NCBI GenBank assembly: GCA_049323615.1
Contig: JBMOPD010000057.1
Coordinates: 1 to 42,768 of the forward strand
DNA: 42,768 nt
Direction of reading: 5' to 3'
From: JBMOPD01 sp049323615
GTDB lineage: Bacteria > Bacillota > Desulfotomaculia > Desulfotomaculales > Desulfocucumaceae
Shown: positions 9,446-18,020 of the stretch, piece by piece
How the letters are laid out: the number at the start of each line of letters is the position of its first letter
Numbering within the stretch: the stretch's first letter is position 1
Translations under genes and position numbers: made by a program
Notes under the pieces: model-generated
Databases searched by the model: none
What the model was told of the DNA's origin: nothing
The model's input: the letters and a program-made list of their open reading frames with translations, nothing else

Positions 9446-9820
9446 TCAGGATACGTGAATCAGCACCAGCAAAACCAGTATTGCCACCACCGGGCAATGG
9501 GTTCTGGGGAAGGGCTTTTTCCGGGAAAAGGCGGTAGCCAGTATGACGACGGTCAATATTGCCAGCCAGGCAAACACCCCGGAAAGCGCATCTCCCTTGA
9601 GGTGCGTCAAGGCTCCCCACCCCCACCCCCATCCCTTTCTCCCTGTCAGGGCCCACAGGCCGTGCAGGGTCAGCACAGCCAGGCAGGCCAGGGCCAGGGA
9701 GTGGTGATGGCGGCTGAAAAAAGCCGCTCCCGCCCGCCCGGGCCGCAGCCGGCGCCGGATAAACGGTATCAGGGTGGATATCAGCAACCCGAAGCCGATC
9801 CAGCCCAGAGATTCAGTCAT
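9446..9820 (-). CDS. Four-helix membrane protein, 124 aa
   Basis: Four hydrophobic segments (about 5-21, 41-58, 79-96 and 106-124) span the membrane. Histidines lie in or next to helices (HHH at about 38-40, H53, H108, H122), which recalls cytochrome b561 or ferric-reductase-like heme proteins, but no diagnostic motif is complete, so the function stays open. The start ATG 9820 has a strong GGGGGAG site. It lies 65 bp downstream of the TetR gene on the same strand and may be read through from that operon. Confidence 0.65.
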   Translation of the reverse strand: MTESLGWIGFGLLISTLIPFIRRRLRPGRAGAAFFSRHHHSLALACLAVLTLHGLWALTGRKGWGWGWGALTHLKGDALSGVFAWLAILTVVILATAFSRKKPFPRTHCPVVAILVLLVLIHVS

Positions 9821-9885
9821 AATCTCCCCCCTACTGACAGAAGAATCTTACCTCTAAAATTTTATGCTATTATGGGAAAAAATAG

Positions 9886-10497
9886 TTATCCCTTTGGCAG
9901 TGGGCCATTTTTGCCGTCTGGTTTCCTTGCTCCGTCGGAGACGATGCCGTACAGGAATATGTCAAACAGGGCTACCATTGCCTTCTCCAGGGTCAGGTTG
10001 TTTTCCAGCAGGAAGCCCGGGTTGAGCACGTCCCTGATACTGGCCAGGAGGGCGGTGGTAAACACCTCGGGGATGGTTTCCCGGAAATAACCCTGCATGT
10101 TTCCGGTGACCTGCATTTCAATGACCGTCCGGACCCTCCGGGCGCGGAAATCTTCAATCCGTTTCCACACGTGCGGGTAATATTTCTGCATGTCCCGCAT
10201 TATAAGCGGGTTGACAATCCTGAGGTTCTGGGAAGCCACCCTGATCAGGCTTAATACTTTTTCCACCGGGGTATCGGCCGAGGCCAGGGCACTGGTTATG
10301 TTTTTTTCGGTGGCGGCCATCAACTCGTCCATAACGGCGTTGACCATCTCATCCTTGCTTTTGAAGTAGCGGTAGATGGTGCGCTTGCTGATGCCGGTCC
10401 GCGCGGACAGCTCATCCACCGTGGCCGCGTGAAAGCCCGCGGTAAAGGCAAGCTCCTTAAATCCCGCCAGAATCCTTTCTTTCATGTCCATGTGCAT
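9886..10497 (-). CDS. TetR/AcrR family transcriptional regulator
   Basis: A helix-turn-helix repressor of the TetR type: residues 5-50 hold the DNA-binding domain with TVDELSARTGISKRTIYRYF and the usual KDEM continuation. The rest is a variable ligand-binding domain. Length 203 aa is typical. Three in-frame ATGs (10497, 10491, 10485) follow GGGGGTGG; the second or third has better spacing. It is the fifth gene of a minus-strand exporter operon, like CecR in the E. coli cecR-ybhGFSR operon, and probably represses that operon in the absence of a toxic ligand. Confidence 0.9.
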   Translation of the reverse strand: MHMDMKERILAGFKELAFTAGFHAATVDELSARTGISKRTIYRYFKSKDEMVNAVMDELMAATEKNITSALASADTPVEKVLSLIRVASQNLRIVNPLIMRDMQKYYPHVWKRIEDFRARRVRTVIEMQVTGNMQGYFRETIPEVFTTALLASIRDVLNPGFLLENNLTLEKAMVALFDIFLYGIVSDGARKPDGKNGPLPKG

Positions 10498-10543
10498 CCA
10501 CCCCCGGAGGTAAAAATCTCCCTAATCCCCAATCCCTGCTTTG

Positions 10544-11659
10544 TCATGCTATTTTCTTCTTAAACCTGGCGATGCTTACGGCCAGAAGCAGCACCGAGAA
10601 CACCAGCAGGGTCGCTACCTGGGAAACCAGGTAGCCGAAGCCTATCCCCTTTAACACTATGCCCCTTATTATTACCAGGTAATATGTCAGCGGCAGCAGG
10701 TTGCCGATGTACTGGATGATCACCGGCATGGCCTCCCTGGGGAAGAGGAAGCCGGAAAGCAGTATGCTGGGCAACAGGATAAAGAAGGACATCTGAAAGG
10801 CCTGCATCTGGGTCTTGGCGATGTTGGAAATCAGGATGCCGATCCCCAGCGAGGCGGTGATGAAAAACAGGGTCAGCAGGTACAGCTCCAGCAGGCTGCC
10901 CCGGACGGGCACGTGGAAAACGAGGCTTCCCACCAGGAGGGCCACCGTGATCTGGGAGTAGCCCAGGACTATGTTGGGCACTATTTTGCCGATCATCAGT
11001 TCAAAGGGCCTGATGGGCGTGACGATGAGCTGCTCCAGGGTGCCCCTCTCCCTTTCCCTGACGATGGCTATGGCGGTCATCATGACCATGGTCATGGTGA
11101 CAATTATTCCCAGTATTGCGGGCACCATGAAGAAGGCGGTGATGCTGTCGGGGTTGTACCAGGGGCGGACCCTGATGTCGTAAGGCGGATTGGTTATATC
11201 TATATTGGCCCTCTGGGCGATTACTTTCTGTGATTTTAAGAGGCCAATGGCGTTGGCCGTGGCGATGGCCGAGGTCGACACCATGCTGTCACTGGCGTCC
11301 ACCAGCACCTGTACCGCCGCCGGCTCACCCCTCCTGAGGCTGACGGCAAAATCGGGAGGGAAAACAATCCCCACCTTCGCCCGGCCGCTGTCGATCATTT
11401 CGGTTACTTCCCGGTAGCTGCCGGCCACACCGGTTACGTCAAAGTAGCCCGAGGCCTTGAAGGCGTCCAGCATGTCCCGGCTGTCGCTGGAAAGGGACTG
11501 GTCGAACACCACGGTGGGAATGTGCTTGACCTCGGTCTGTATGGCGTAGCCGAAAAGGAGCAGCTGCACCAGCGGCAGCGCGAAAACCATCCCGATGGTC
11601 AGCCTGTCCCTGAACATCTGCAGGAATTCCTTGTGCAGCATGGCCAGTAATCTACTCAT
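10544..11659 (-). CDS. ABC-2 type permease, drug/toxin exporter (YbhR/YbhS-like)
   Basis: The membrane subunit of an ABC exporter, 371 aa. It has an N-terminal helix (FALPLVQLLLFGYA), a long extracytoplasmic domain to about residue 170, and then five hydrophobic segments, the family topology. The start is ATG 11659, which overlaps the stop of the upstream ATPase gene (ATGA), so translation is coupled. The open frame continues upstream to 11974, but that part only shadows the ATPase gene. E. coli uses two such permeases (YbhS, YbhR); here there is one, so a homodimer is likely. Confidence 0.9.
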   Translation of the reverse strand: MSRLLAMLHKEFLQMFRDRLTIGMVFALPLVQLLLFGYAIQTEVKHIPTVVFDQSLSSDSRDMLDAFKASGYFDVTGVAGSYREVTEMIDSGRAKVGIVFPPDFAVSLRRGEPAAVQVLVDASDSMVSTSAIATANAIGLLKSQKVIAQRANIDITNPPYDIRVRPWYNPDSITAFFMVPAILGIIVTMTMVMMTAIAIVRERERGTLEQLIVTPIRPFELMIGKIVPNIVLGYSQITVALLVGSLVFHVPVRGSLLELYLLTLFFITASLGIGILISNIAKTQMQAFQMSFFILLPSILLSGFLFPREAMPVIIQYIGNLLPLTYYLVIIRGIVLKGIGFGYLVSQVATLLVFSVLLLAVSIARFKKKIA

Positions 11660-12573
11660 TGCGCCACCTTCTTTCTCTGTCTGGAGAGGGATATGAACAC
11701 ATCCTCCAGGGAGGGGGTGATTACCGTTGCCCCGATACCGGTATACATCTCCAGGTCCCGGACATAATCCCCGCTTTCCAGCAGGACGTGAACAACGGCG
11801 CCGTGGATGGAGCATTCCCGGACGTAGGGGAGGCCTTCCAGTTCGGCGATTTTGTTCAGGGCGTCCGGGATTTCCACCTCCACCATGCAGCCCCTGATTA
11901 CAGTTCTTTTCAGGTTGTCCGGAGTGTCGTTGGCGATCAGGGCGCCTTCCGAAATAAAGGCGATGTTGTGACACCGCTCGGCCTCGTCCATAAAATGGGT
12001 GGTGACCATCACGGTTGTCCCCCCGGCGGCCAGTTTCTGTATTATTTTAAAAAACATGCGCCTGCTGGTGGGGCTCACTCCGCTGGTGGGCTCGTCAAGA
12101 AAGAGGATGAACGGCCTGGAGATGATGGCGCAGCCCAGGGCCAGCCTCTGTTTCAGCCCCCCGCCCAGGTTGGCCGCCAGCTCCTTTTCCCTGCCGGTCA
12201 GCAGGGCCATGTCAATCATATCCCTTATTCTCTGCTGTCTTTCCCGGCGGGGTATGCTGTACATGCCGGCGTAGAAGTTCAGGTTCTCATATACCGTCAG
12301 GTCGTCGTACAGGCTGAATTTCTGAGACATGTAGCCTATTTTGCTCTTTATCTTTTCCGGCTCCCGGGCCAGGTCGTACCCCAGCACCGATCCCGACCCC
12401 GAGGTGGGTTCCAGTATTCCGCACAGCATCCTGATAGTGGTTGACTTGCCGGATCCGTTGGGCCCGAGGAAGCCATATATCTCTCCCCGTTTTATGTTGA
12501 TGGTCAGTTTGTTGACAGCGGTGAAGGCGCCGAATTTTTTGGTCAGTTCGCGGGTGGTCACGGCATATTCCAA
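11656..12573 (-). CDS. ABC exporter ATPase subunit (second of pair, YbhF C-half-like)
   Basis: A cytoplasmic ATP-binding subunit, 305 aa. Walker A is GPNGSGKST (about 35-43) and Walker B ends FLFLDEPTSG. Two elements deviate: the signature is LGGGLKQR instead of LSGG, and the D-loop reads GVSP instead of GVDP. Together with the neighbouring ATPase it equals the two halves of E. coli YbhF, here as separate proteins. The start is TTG 12573, eight bases after AGGGAGG and directly abutting the stop of the previous gene. A degenerate plus a consensus site could form an asymmetric ATPase pair (inference). Confidence 0.9.
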   Translation of the reverse strand: MEYAVTTRELTKKFGAFTAVNKLTINIKRGEIYGFLGPNGSGKSTTIRMLCGILEPTSGSGSVLGYDLAREPEKIKSKIGYMSQKFSLYDDLTVYENLNFYAGMYSIPRRERQQRIRDMIDMALLTGREKELAANLGGGLKQRLALGCAIISRPFILFLDEPTSGVSPTSRRMFFKIIQKLAAGGTTVMVTTHFMDEAERCHNIAFISEGALIANDTPDNLKRTVIRGCMVEVEIPDALNKIAELEGLPYVRECSIHGAVVHVLLESGDYVRDLEMYTGIGATVITPSLEDVFISLSRQRKKVAQ

Positions 12574-13482
12574 TCAAACCGCCTCCCTTTCAGCCAGGGC
12601 CACAAAAATATCCTCCACCGAGGGGGGTATTTCCCGCAGGGAAATGATGCCGACACCCCGGCCCAGCAGGGATTCCTCTATTGTTTTCATGCCGGCGGCG
12701 GGGTCGGTCACCCTGATGTGGTATTTGTCCCCGAAAATGTCTGCGTCCAGCACCCCGGGCAGGCTGCCCAGAAAGTCCAGGTCTTTTGTTTCGGCCTTAA
12801 CCTCCAGTATTTTATAAGGAAAGTTTCTTTTCAAACCGGCCGGGGAGTCCACCGCCGCCAGCCTGCCGCCGTACATGAAGGCCACCTTCCGGCAGAGCTC
12901 GGCCTCATCCATGTAGGCGGTGGAGACCAGGATGGTGATGCCGTCCCTGTTCAGGCTGTAAAGAATTTTCCAGAACTCCTTGCGGGACTCGGGATCCACT
13001 CCGAAGGTGGGTTCATCCAGTATAATCAATGACGGCCTGGACAGCAGGGCGCAGGTAAGGGCCAGTTTCTGTTTCATGCCGCCCGACAGGTTGTCGGCAA
13101 AGCGGGATTTGAAGGCCGTCAGGTTTGTTATTTCCAGTATTTCGCCGGCCCTCTGCCTGATGGCGCGCCCGTCCAGGCTGTACATCCGCCCGAAGAAATT
13201 AATGTTTTCCATTACCGTCAGGTCGCCGTAGAGGCTGAACCGCTGGGGCATGTAGCCCAGGTTTGCCTTCACCTTTTCAAACTCCTTGTAGGGCCTGCCC
13301 AGCAGGGAAACTGTCCCCCCGGTGGGCGTTACGATGCCGCAGACCATGCGGATCAGGGTGGTCTTGCCGGCCCCGTCCGGACCCACCAGGCCGTATATAT
13401 CGCCCTTTTCCACCGTCATGGAAACATCGCTGACGGCGGTGACGGCGCCGAACTTTTTTGTCAAACCCTCGGTTTTAATCAT
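12574..13482 (-). CDS. ABC exporter ATPase subunit (first of pair, YbhF N-half-like)
   Basis: A 302-aa ATP-binding subunit with Walker A GPDGAGKTT, a consensus signature LSGGMKQK and Walker B LIILDEPTFGVD with an intact D-loop. The C-terminal ~80 residues form the extra domain seen in drug-export ATPases. ATG 13482 follows GGTGGG. It lies 153 bp downstream of the HlyD-type gene; that gap contains a tandem heptamer array and other low-complexity sequence. It works with the next ATPase and permease to export small toxic molecules. Confidence 0.92.
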   Translation of the reverse strand: MIKTEGLTKKFGAVTAVSDVSMTVEKGDIYGLVGPDGAGKTTLIRMVCGIVTPTGGTVSLLGRPYKEFEKVKANLGYMPQRFSLYGDLTVMENINFFGRMYSLDGRAIRQRAGEILEITNLTAFKSRFADNLSGGMKQKLALTCALLSRPSLIILDEPTFGVDPESRKEFWKILYSLNRDGITILVSTAYMDEAELCRKVAFMYGGRLAAVDSPAGLKRNFPYKILEVKAETKDLDFLGSLPGVLDADIFGDKYHIRVTDPAAGMKTIEESLLGRGVGIISLREIPPSVEDIFVALAEREAV

Positions 13483-13584
13483 GGATACCCACCTGCTTTG
13501 AATGGGGATGTCAGCTGTCAGCTTTCAGCCAAAAGCTTTTGGTTTTGAAGTCACAGTTGACAAATGCTAAAAGAATGCCTAAAA

Positions 13585-13619
<35 letters not shown>

Positions 13620-13635
13620 ACCCGGAATTTGGTCT

Positions 13636-14613
13636 TCACTGGCTGATCACCACATCCGCCGGCATGCCGGGTTTGAAGATGCCGTCCTTATTGTCTATCC
13701 TCACCTTTACCGCGTAGACGGTATTGGTCCGCTCCTGCTTGGTCTGGATTGTCTTTGGGGTATACTCGCCCCTGGAGGCTATTTCCACGATGGTCCCGCT
13801 GAATTCTTCGGCAGCGCCGCTGATTGTAAAACTGACCTGCTGGCCCAGTTTTATTTTGGGCAGGTCGTCGGTGGAAACGAATATCTTTATCCAGAGGTCG
13901 TTTAAGTCGGCCACAGTGACCACCGGGGCGCCGGCGGGAATGTATTCGCCCGGCTCGTAATTCCTGGTGATTACCGTACCGTCAGTGGGAGAGATTATTT
14001 TAGTATCCTCCAGCAGCGCCTCCGAGGCCTTCAGGACGGCCCTGCTCCTTTCCAGCTCGGCTTCGGCCGCCCTGATCTGGTCCGGCCTGCTTCCGGACTC
14101 CAGCAGGCTCAGCCTGGCGCCGGCCGAGTCCAACTGGCTTTTCAGAACTTTGAGGCTGGTTTCGGCCTTCTCCAGTTCGGCGTCCGAAACCGCGCCGCTC
14201 CGGTGCAGTTCCCGGATCCTGTTGTAATCGGAATTTGCCCTGTCGTAGTTGGCCCGGGCAATTTCCACCATGGCCCTGGCGTCCTTAATTTCCTGCTCCC
14301 GCGCCCCGGAGGCCAGGTCGGCCAGCTGGGCTTCAGCCTTCAACACCCCCAGGGCGTCCCTTTCCTTCTGGGCCACCAGGTCATTGCGGGTCAGCCCGGC
14401 CACCAGCTGTCCTTTCTTTACCATATCCCCGGCTTTTACCGATAAAAATTCCAGGGTTCCGGGCAGCTTTGCACACAGGTTCACCTCGGTGGCCTCGATG
14501 GTCCCGGAAGCCTGGATGCCTTCGGGCCGGCCACCGGCATAGCGGGTGTAGCCCCAGTATGATCCGGCCGCCGCTGCAATCAGCAACGCCAAACCGATTA
14601 ATTTTTTCTTCAT
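13636..14613 (-). CDS. HlyD/EmrA-type membrane fusion (adaptor) protein
   Basis: A periplasm-side or surface-anchored adaptor linked to the ABC exporter, like YbhG. An N-terminal signal anchor (about 5-22) is followed by a lipoyl/barrel half (about 35-70), a long Ala/Glu/Arg-rich coiled coil (about 75-200) and the returning lipoyl and beta-barrel part with PTDGTVI. Length 325 aa is typical. The start is ATG 14613. It is the first gene of the operon and follows a candidate operator at 14651-14680. If the cell has no outer membrane, the adaptor must work differently from that in Gram-negatives; Peptococcaceae do carry such proteins. Confidence 0.9.
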   Translation of the reverse strand: MKKKLIGLALLIAAAAGSYWGYTRYAGGRPEGIQASGTIEATEVNLCAKLPGTLEFLSVKAGDMVKKGQLVAGLTRNDLVAQKERDALGVLKAEAQLADLASGAREQEIKDARAMVEIARANYDRANSDYNRIRELHRSGAVSDAELEKAETSLKVLKSQLDSAGARLSLLESGSRPDQIRAAEAELERSRAVLKASEALLEDTKIISPTDGTVITRNYEPGEYIPAGAPVVTVADLNDLWIKIFVSTDDLPKIKLGQQVSFTISGAAEEFSGTIVEIASRGEYTPKTIQTKQERTNTVYAVKVRIDNKDGIFKPGMPADVVISQ

Positions 14614-14650
14614 GCCAATCCCCCGCGTTCGTTAGTCAGCTGGAATATAT

Positions 14651-14680
14651 GGTAAACTATTAACACCTTAAAAGTTTACC
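14651..14680 (-). promoter_or_regulatory. Candidate TetR operator over the exporter promoter
   Basis: Perfect 8-bp arms GGTAAACT (14651-14658) and AGTTTACC (14673-14680) are separated by 14 bp, 38-67 bp upstream of the HlyD-type start. On the minus strand a TATATT at about 14644-14649 could be the -10, with a weak -35, so the repeat would overlap the promoter. Size and symmetry fit a TetR-family operator, and the operon encodes its own TetR protein. The assignment is inference. Confidence 0.45.
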
Positions 14681-14770
14681 CGGTTTAATATTAGCACTCT
14701 GCATTCCGGTTGGCAACAATAAATTTAAGCGGCTGCCCCGTTTTTCATCACCTCCAGTTTAATTTAAGGC

Positions 14771-14795
14771 AAAAAAAACAACCCGCCGGGCGGGC
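14771..14795 (-). terminator. Intrinsic terminator of the acyl-CoA ligase gene
   Basis: Read on the minus strand, a GC stem (CCCGC, loop CCG, GCGGG within 14782-14794) is followed by TTG and eight T residues (14771-14778). It lies about 40 bp past the stop of the acyl-CoA ligase gene, whose transcript it would end before the exporter promoter. Confidence 0.75.
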
Positions 14796-14836
14796 CTGTA
14801 AAAATTCTGGATTCTGGATTCCTCCCGGTATTTCAG

Positions 14837-16516
14837 TCAGCCGTTCTGTTTCTTGATTTCCTCTTCCACCAGCACTCTCCTGAGCACTTTGCCGACCATG
14901 GTTTTGGGCAGTTCGGACCTGAATTCCACCAATTTGGGGACCTTGTAAGGGGCCAGCCTTTCCTTGCAGAAGGAGGTTATCTCCTCCTCGGTGGCCGTCT
15001 GGCCTGCCTTGAGGACGATAAAGGCTTTTACCGTTTCTCCCCGGTAGGAATGGGGAACGCCGGCGACGCAGGCCTCCCGGATCTTGGGGTGCTCGAAAAG
15101 CACCTCCTCCACCTCTCTGGGGTAGATGTTGTACCCCCCGGCGATAACCAGGTCCTTCTTGCGGTCAACGATAAATGTAAAGCCCTTTTCGTTCATGCGG
15201 GCAATGTCGCCGGTATAAAGCCATCCGTCCCGCAGCGCCTTTTCGTTTTCCTCGGGCCTGTGCCAGTACCCCTTCATCACCTGGGGACCCTTGATGCAGA
15301 GTTCTCCCACCTCCCCCGGGGGCATTTCGGTTTCTCCGGTTTCGGTGTCCATTATTTTGCACAGGGTGTCCGGTATGGGCAGGCCGATGGAACCCTGGGC
15401 CCTGGAATCCATCGGGTTGGCGTGGGTCACCGGGGAGGTTTCACTGAGCCCGTATCCCTCCACCAGCCGCCCTCCGGTTATCTCCTGGAATTTCAACTGT
15501 ACTTCCAGGGGCAGGGGGGCGGCGCCGCTCAGGCAGGCCCTGATGGAGGAAATGTCGTACTGTTTCAGCTGAGGGTACGATATTATGGCCACGTACATGG
15601 TGGGCGTGCCCGGGAAAAGGGTAACCCTGTGTTTATGTATGTGTTCCAGCACCATTTTGAGGTCGAACCGGGGGATGAGCACCAGCGTAGCGGCCTTATA
15701 AATGCCGGAGTTCATGCACACCGTCATGCCGAAGGAGTGGAAAAAGGGCAGCACGCACAGTATGGTTTCCTTTCCCTCCAGGTAGTCCGGGTCCCATTCG
15801 GTAAGCTGCAGCACGTTGGCCACCAGGTTCCTGTGCGTGAGCATGGCGCCCTTGGACAGGCCGGTGGTCCCCCCGGTATACTGCAGCGCCGCCAGGTCGT
15901 CGGGTTTCACGTCAACCTCCGGCGGATTCGGGGTTGAGTTGCCGATCAGGTCTTTAAAATTCAGCACTCCGCTGCCGGCGGGGATTTCGGCCCACTGCCC
16001 GGATTTTTTGGCCTTGATGGGGTAGAGCAGATTTTTCGGGAAAGGGAGGTAGTCCTGTATTCCGGTGGCGATAAGCCTTTTAACCGGTATTTCCGGCGCC
16101 ACCTTGAGCACCCTCGGGGCCAGTATATCAAGAAAGATTAAGGTTTCCGCCCCGGAGTCCTTGAGCTGGTGATGCAGTTCCCTCTCGGTGTACATTGGAT
16201 TGACGCCTACCCCTATGGCCCCCAGCCGCAAAACGGCATAGTAGCTGATTATCATCTGGGGTATGTTGGGCAGCATCAGTCCCACCCGGTCTCCCTTTTT
16301 TACCCCCCGGTCGCTCAGCGCCCGGGCCAGCCTGTCCACCTGGTCCTTGAGGCGGGTATAGGTCAGCTTCCCGCCCATGAATATGGTGGCCGTTTTTTCC
16401 GGATAATTTTGGGTTGTCTGCTCCAGGAAGCTGTACAGGGGTATTTCCGGGTAGTCCAGGTTTGGCCTCACCCCCGCGGGGTAAAAGTCAATCCAGAAGG
16501 GTCTGTTTTCACTCAC
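14837..16516 (-). CDS. Long-chain fatty-acid-CoA ligase (AMP-forming)
   Basis: It activates a carboxylic acid via an acyl-adenylate to acyl-CoA. Family motifs in order: the P-loop-like YTGGTTGLSKGAMLTH (about residue 215), GYGLSETSPV, YTGDIARM, the hinge DRKKDLVIAGGYNIY, and the C-terminal catalytic Lys in PKTMVGKVLRR. Length (559 aa) fits FadD-type enzymes. GTG 16516 is chosen because GGAGG at 16524-16528 lies seven bases before it; ATG 16531 and ATG 16522 lack spacing. Chain length of the substrate cannot be read from the sequence. It is transcribed alone, divergent from the Bmp operon. Confidence 0.9.
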   Translation of the reverse strand: MSENRPFWIDFYPAGVRPNLDYPEIPLYSFLEQTTQNYPEKTATIFMGGKLTYTRLKDQVDRLARALSDRGVKKGDRVGLMLPNIPQMIISYYAVLRLGAIGVGVNPMYTERELHHQLKDSGAETLIFLDILAPRVLKVAPEIPVKRLIATGIQDYLPFPKNLLYPIKAKKSGQWAEIPAGSGVLNFKDLIGNSTPNPPEVDVKPDDLAALQYTGGTTGLSKGAMLTHRNLVANVLQLTEWDPDYLEGKETILCVLPFFHSFGMTVCMNSGIYKAATLVLIPRFDLKMVLEHIHKHRVTLFPGTPTMYVAIISYPQLKQYDISSIRACLSGAAPLPLEVQLKFQEITGGRLVEGYGLSETSPVTHANPMDSRAQGSIGLPIPDTLCKIMDTETGETEMPPGEVGELCIKGPQVMKGYWHRPEENEKALRDGWLYTGDIARMNEKGFTFIVDRKKDLVIAGGYNIYPREVEEVLFEHPKIREACVAGVPHSYRGETVKAFIVLKAGQTATEEEITSFCKERLAPYKVPKLVEFRSELPKTMVGKVLRRVLVEEEIKKQNG

Positions 16517-16559
16517 CGGCATCCCTCCCATTTTTGGATTATTTTAATAAATATTAACA

Positions 16560-16589
16560 TTGACAAAAGTTTAATTCAACAACTTTATG
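16560..16589 (+). promoter_or_regulatory. Candidate promoter of the purine uptake operon
   Basis: A perfect -35 TTGACA (16560-16565) is followed after 18 bp by TTTATG (16584-16589), a weak -10. If used, transcription would begin near 16596 and give a leader of about 210 nt before the Bmp lipoprotein gene. The -10 is poor, so this is tentative. Confidence 0.35.
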
Positions 16590-16592
16590 AAT

Positions 16593-16727
16593 GATTATTC
16601 AATATTTTGATATTCCCGGAAAGTCCGGGTTAGATCATGTCGGCTAAAAAGTATTTTTATGATGAAATTTGTTCTGTCGGGAGGATTTCCAGAGGGAATA
16701 TTGAATCTAGATAATCGGGATTTTTTT
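16593..16727 (+). ncRNA. Possible structured leader RNA of the bmp-xpt operon
   Basis: ATTCAATATT (16597-16606) and AATATTGAAT (16697-16706) are perfect 10-bp complements, extended by GATTAT (16593-16598) with ATAATC (16711-16716) across a CTAG bulge. The enclosed 90 nt can form three hairpins: CCCGGA/TCCGGG (16615-16629), ATCAT with TAAAAA against TTTTTATGAT (16634-16663), and TCTG/CAGA with GGA/TCC (16673-16693). A T7 run follows at 16721. A closed multibranch domain plus T-run resembles a riboswitch with a terminator. I compared it with purine, ZTP, TPP, SAM, c-di-GMP and THF types and recognise none. The rest of 16517-16805 shows no gene. Confidence 0.35.
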
Positions 16728-16805
16728 GTTTTGGTAGGTTTTTCCTGTCTTAACCGGTAAATACTACCCCGGTGAAGAGCTATTAATATTACGGGAGGGG
16801 ACAAA

Positions 16806-17942
16806 GTGAAAAAGGCAAGGAGTCTTTGGTCTTTGGCCGCCGTGCTGTTGCTGGCGGTGGCGCTGGTAGCCGCCGGATGCGGGACTAAAAAAGAGGAAAA
16901 AAAGGACGATAAGGGAACTGCCGGCGGGGACGCCGACCAGCTGAAGGTAGCCTTTATGTACGTGGGGCCGGTGGGTGACGCCGGCTGGTCTTACGCCCAT
17001 GACCAGGGCAGAAAGTACCTGGAGAAGGAACTGCCTTACGTGAAGACGAGCATTGTGGAGTCAGTCCCCGAGGGCGCCGACTCCGAGAGGGTGCTGATGC
17101 AGCTGGCCGAGCAGGGCAACAAGGTGATCTTTGCCACCAGCTTCGGCTATATGGATCCGACCATCAACGTGGCCAAGAAGTACCCCGACGTGGTTTTTAT
17201 GCACTGCTCGGGATTTAAGACCACCCCCAACGTGGGTACATACTTCGGCCGCATCTACCAGGCCCGCTACCTGACCGGTATCGCGGCCGGCAAGATGACC
17301 AAGTCCAACAAGATAGGCTACGTGGCGGCCCACCCCATTCCCGAGGTGGTCAGGGGAATCAACGCCTTTACCCAGGGAGTGCGCTCGGCGAACCCCAACG
17401 CCAGGGTAAAGGTAGTCTGGACCAACACCTGGTATGACCCGGCGGCTGAAAAAGAGGCGGGCAAGACCCTGCTGGACGCCGGCTGCGACGTCGTAGCCCA
17501 GCACCAGGACACCCCCGGCCCCCAGCAGGCCGCTGAGGAAAGGGGCAAATACGGCGTCGGCTACAACACCGACATGAGCAAGATGGCGCCCAGGGCCGTG
17601 CTGACATCGGCCGTTTGGAACTGGGGCCCGTACTACGTCAAGACCGTCAAGGCGGTCAGGGAAAAGACATGGAAGTCCGAACAGTACTGGGGGTCCATGA
17701 GCGACAAGATTGTTGACATAGCGCCCTTCGGGCCGATGGTGCCGGATGACGTGAAGAAGCTGGTGGAGGACGCCAAGAAGAAGATCGTGGACGGCCAGTG
17801 GGACGTCTTCACCGGGCCCATCAAAGATCAGTCCGGAGTGGTGAAAGTGGCCGCCGGGCAGAAGATGAGCGACCAGGAGCTGCTGAGCTTTGACTGGTTC
17901 GTGGAAGGTGTGGAGGGCACCATACCTCCCAAAAAACAGTAA
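16806..17942 (+). CDS. Bmp/PnrA family nucleoside-binding lipoprotein
   Basis: The extracellular substrate-binding protein of an ABC importer for purine nucleosides (Bmp/Med family). A lipoprotein signal peptide ends at lipobox VAAG-C25, followed by a Lys/Glu-rich linker. The mature part has the family block VGDAGWSYAHDQGRKYL, then a binding-site region with FGYMDP and HQDTPGPQQAAEE. Length 378 aa fits. The start is GTG 16806, five bases after GGGAGGGG. Purine specificity is inferred from the family and from xpt at the end of the operon. Confidence 0.9.
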   Translation: MKKARSLWSLAAVLLLAVALVAAGCGTKKEEKKDDKGTAGGDADQLKVAFMYVGPVGDAGWSYAHDQGRKYLEKELPYVKTSIVESVPEGADSERVLMQLAEQGNKVIFATSFGYMDPTINVAKKYPDVVFMHCSGFKTTPNVGTYFGRIYQARYLTGIAAGKMTKSNKIGYVAAHPIPEVVRGINAFTQGVRSANPNARVKVVWTNTWYDPAAEKEAGKTLLDAGCDVVAQHQDTPGPQQAAEERGKYGVGYNTDMSKMAPRAVLTSAVWNWGPYYVKTVKAVREKTWKSEQYWGSMSDKIVDIAPFGPMVPDDVKKLVEDAKKKIVDGQWDVFTGPIKDQSGVVKVAAGQKMSDQELLSFDWFVEGVEGTIPPKKQ

Positions 17943-17970
17943 AAGCACATTAAAATAAATATACCTGCAG

Positions 17971-18004
17971 GGGACGCTGACGGGATATCCCGTCAGCGCC
18001 CCCG
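17971..18004 (+). promoter_or_regulatory. Strong intra-operon stem-loop after the lipoprotein gene
   Basis: A perfect palindrome CGCTGACGGGAT plus its complement (17976-17999) is extended by GGGG and CCCC on its flanks, giving about 15-16 bp with an ATAT loop. No T-run follows. Such stem-loops after binding-protein genes typically protect the upstream mRNA and allow more binding protein than transporter to be made. The start site of the ATPase gene follows directly. Confidence 0.7.
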
Positions 18005-18020
18005 GTTTATGGGGGATTGT

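Noticed and set aside
11660..11974. N-terminal extension of the ABC-2 permease
   Set aside because: This part overlaps the ATPase gene in another frame. The true ATG at 11659 is coupled to the ATPase stop.
16597..16706. Purine (guanine/adenine) riboswitch before the bmp operon
   Set aside because: The conserved joining sequences and paired loops of that class are absent. Only the general fold and the gene context suggest a sensor.
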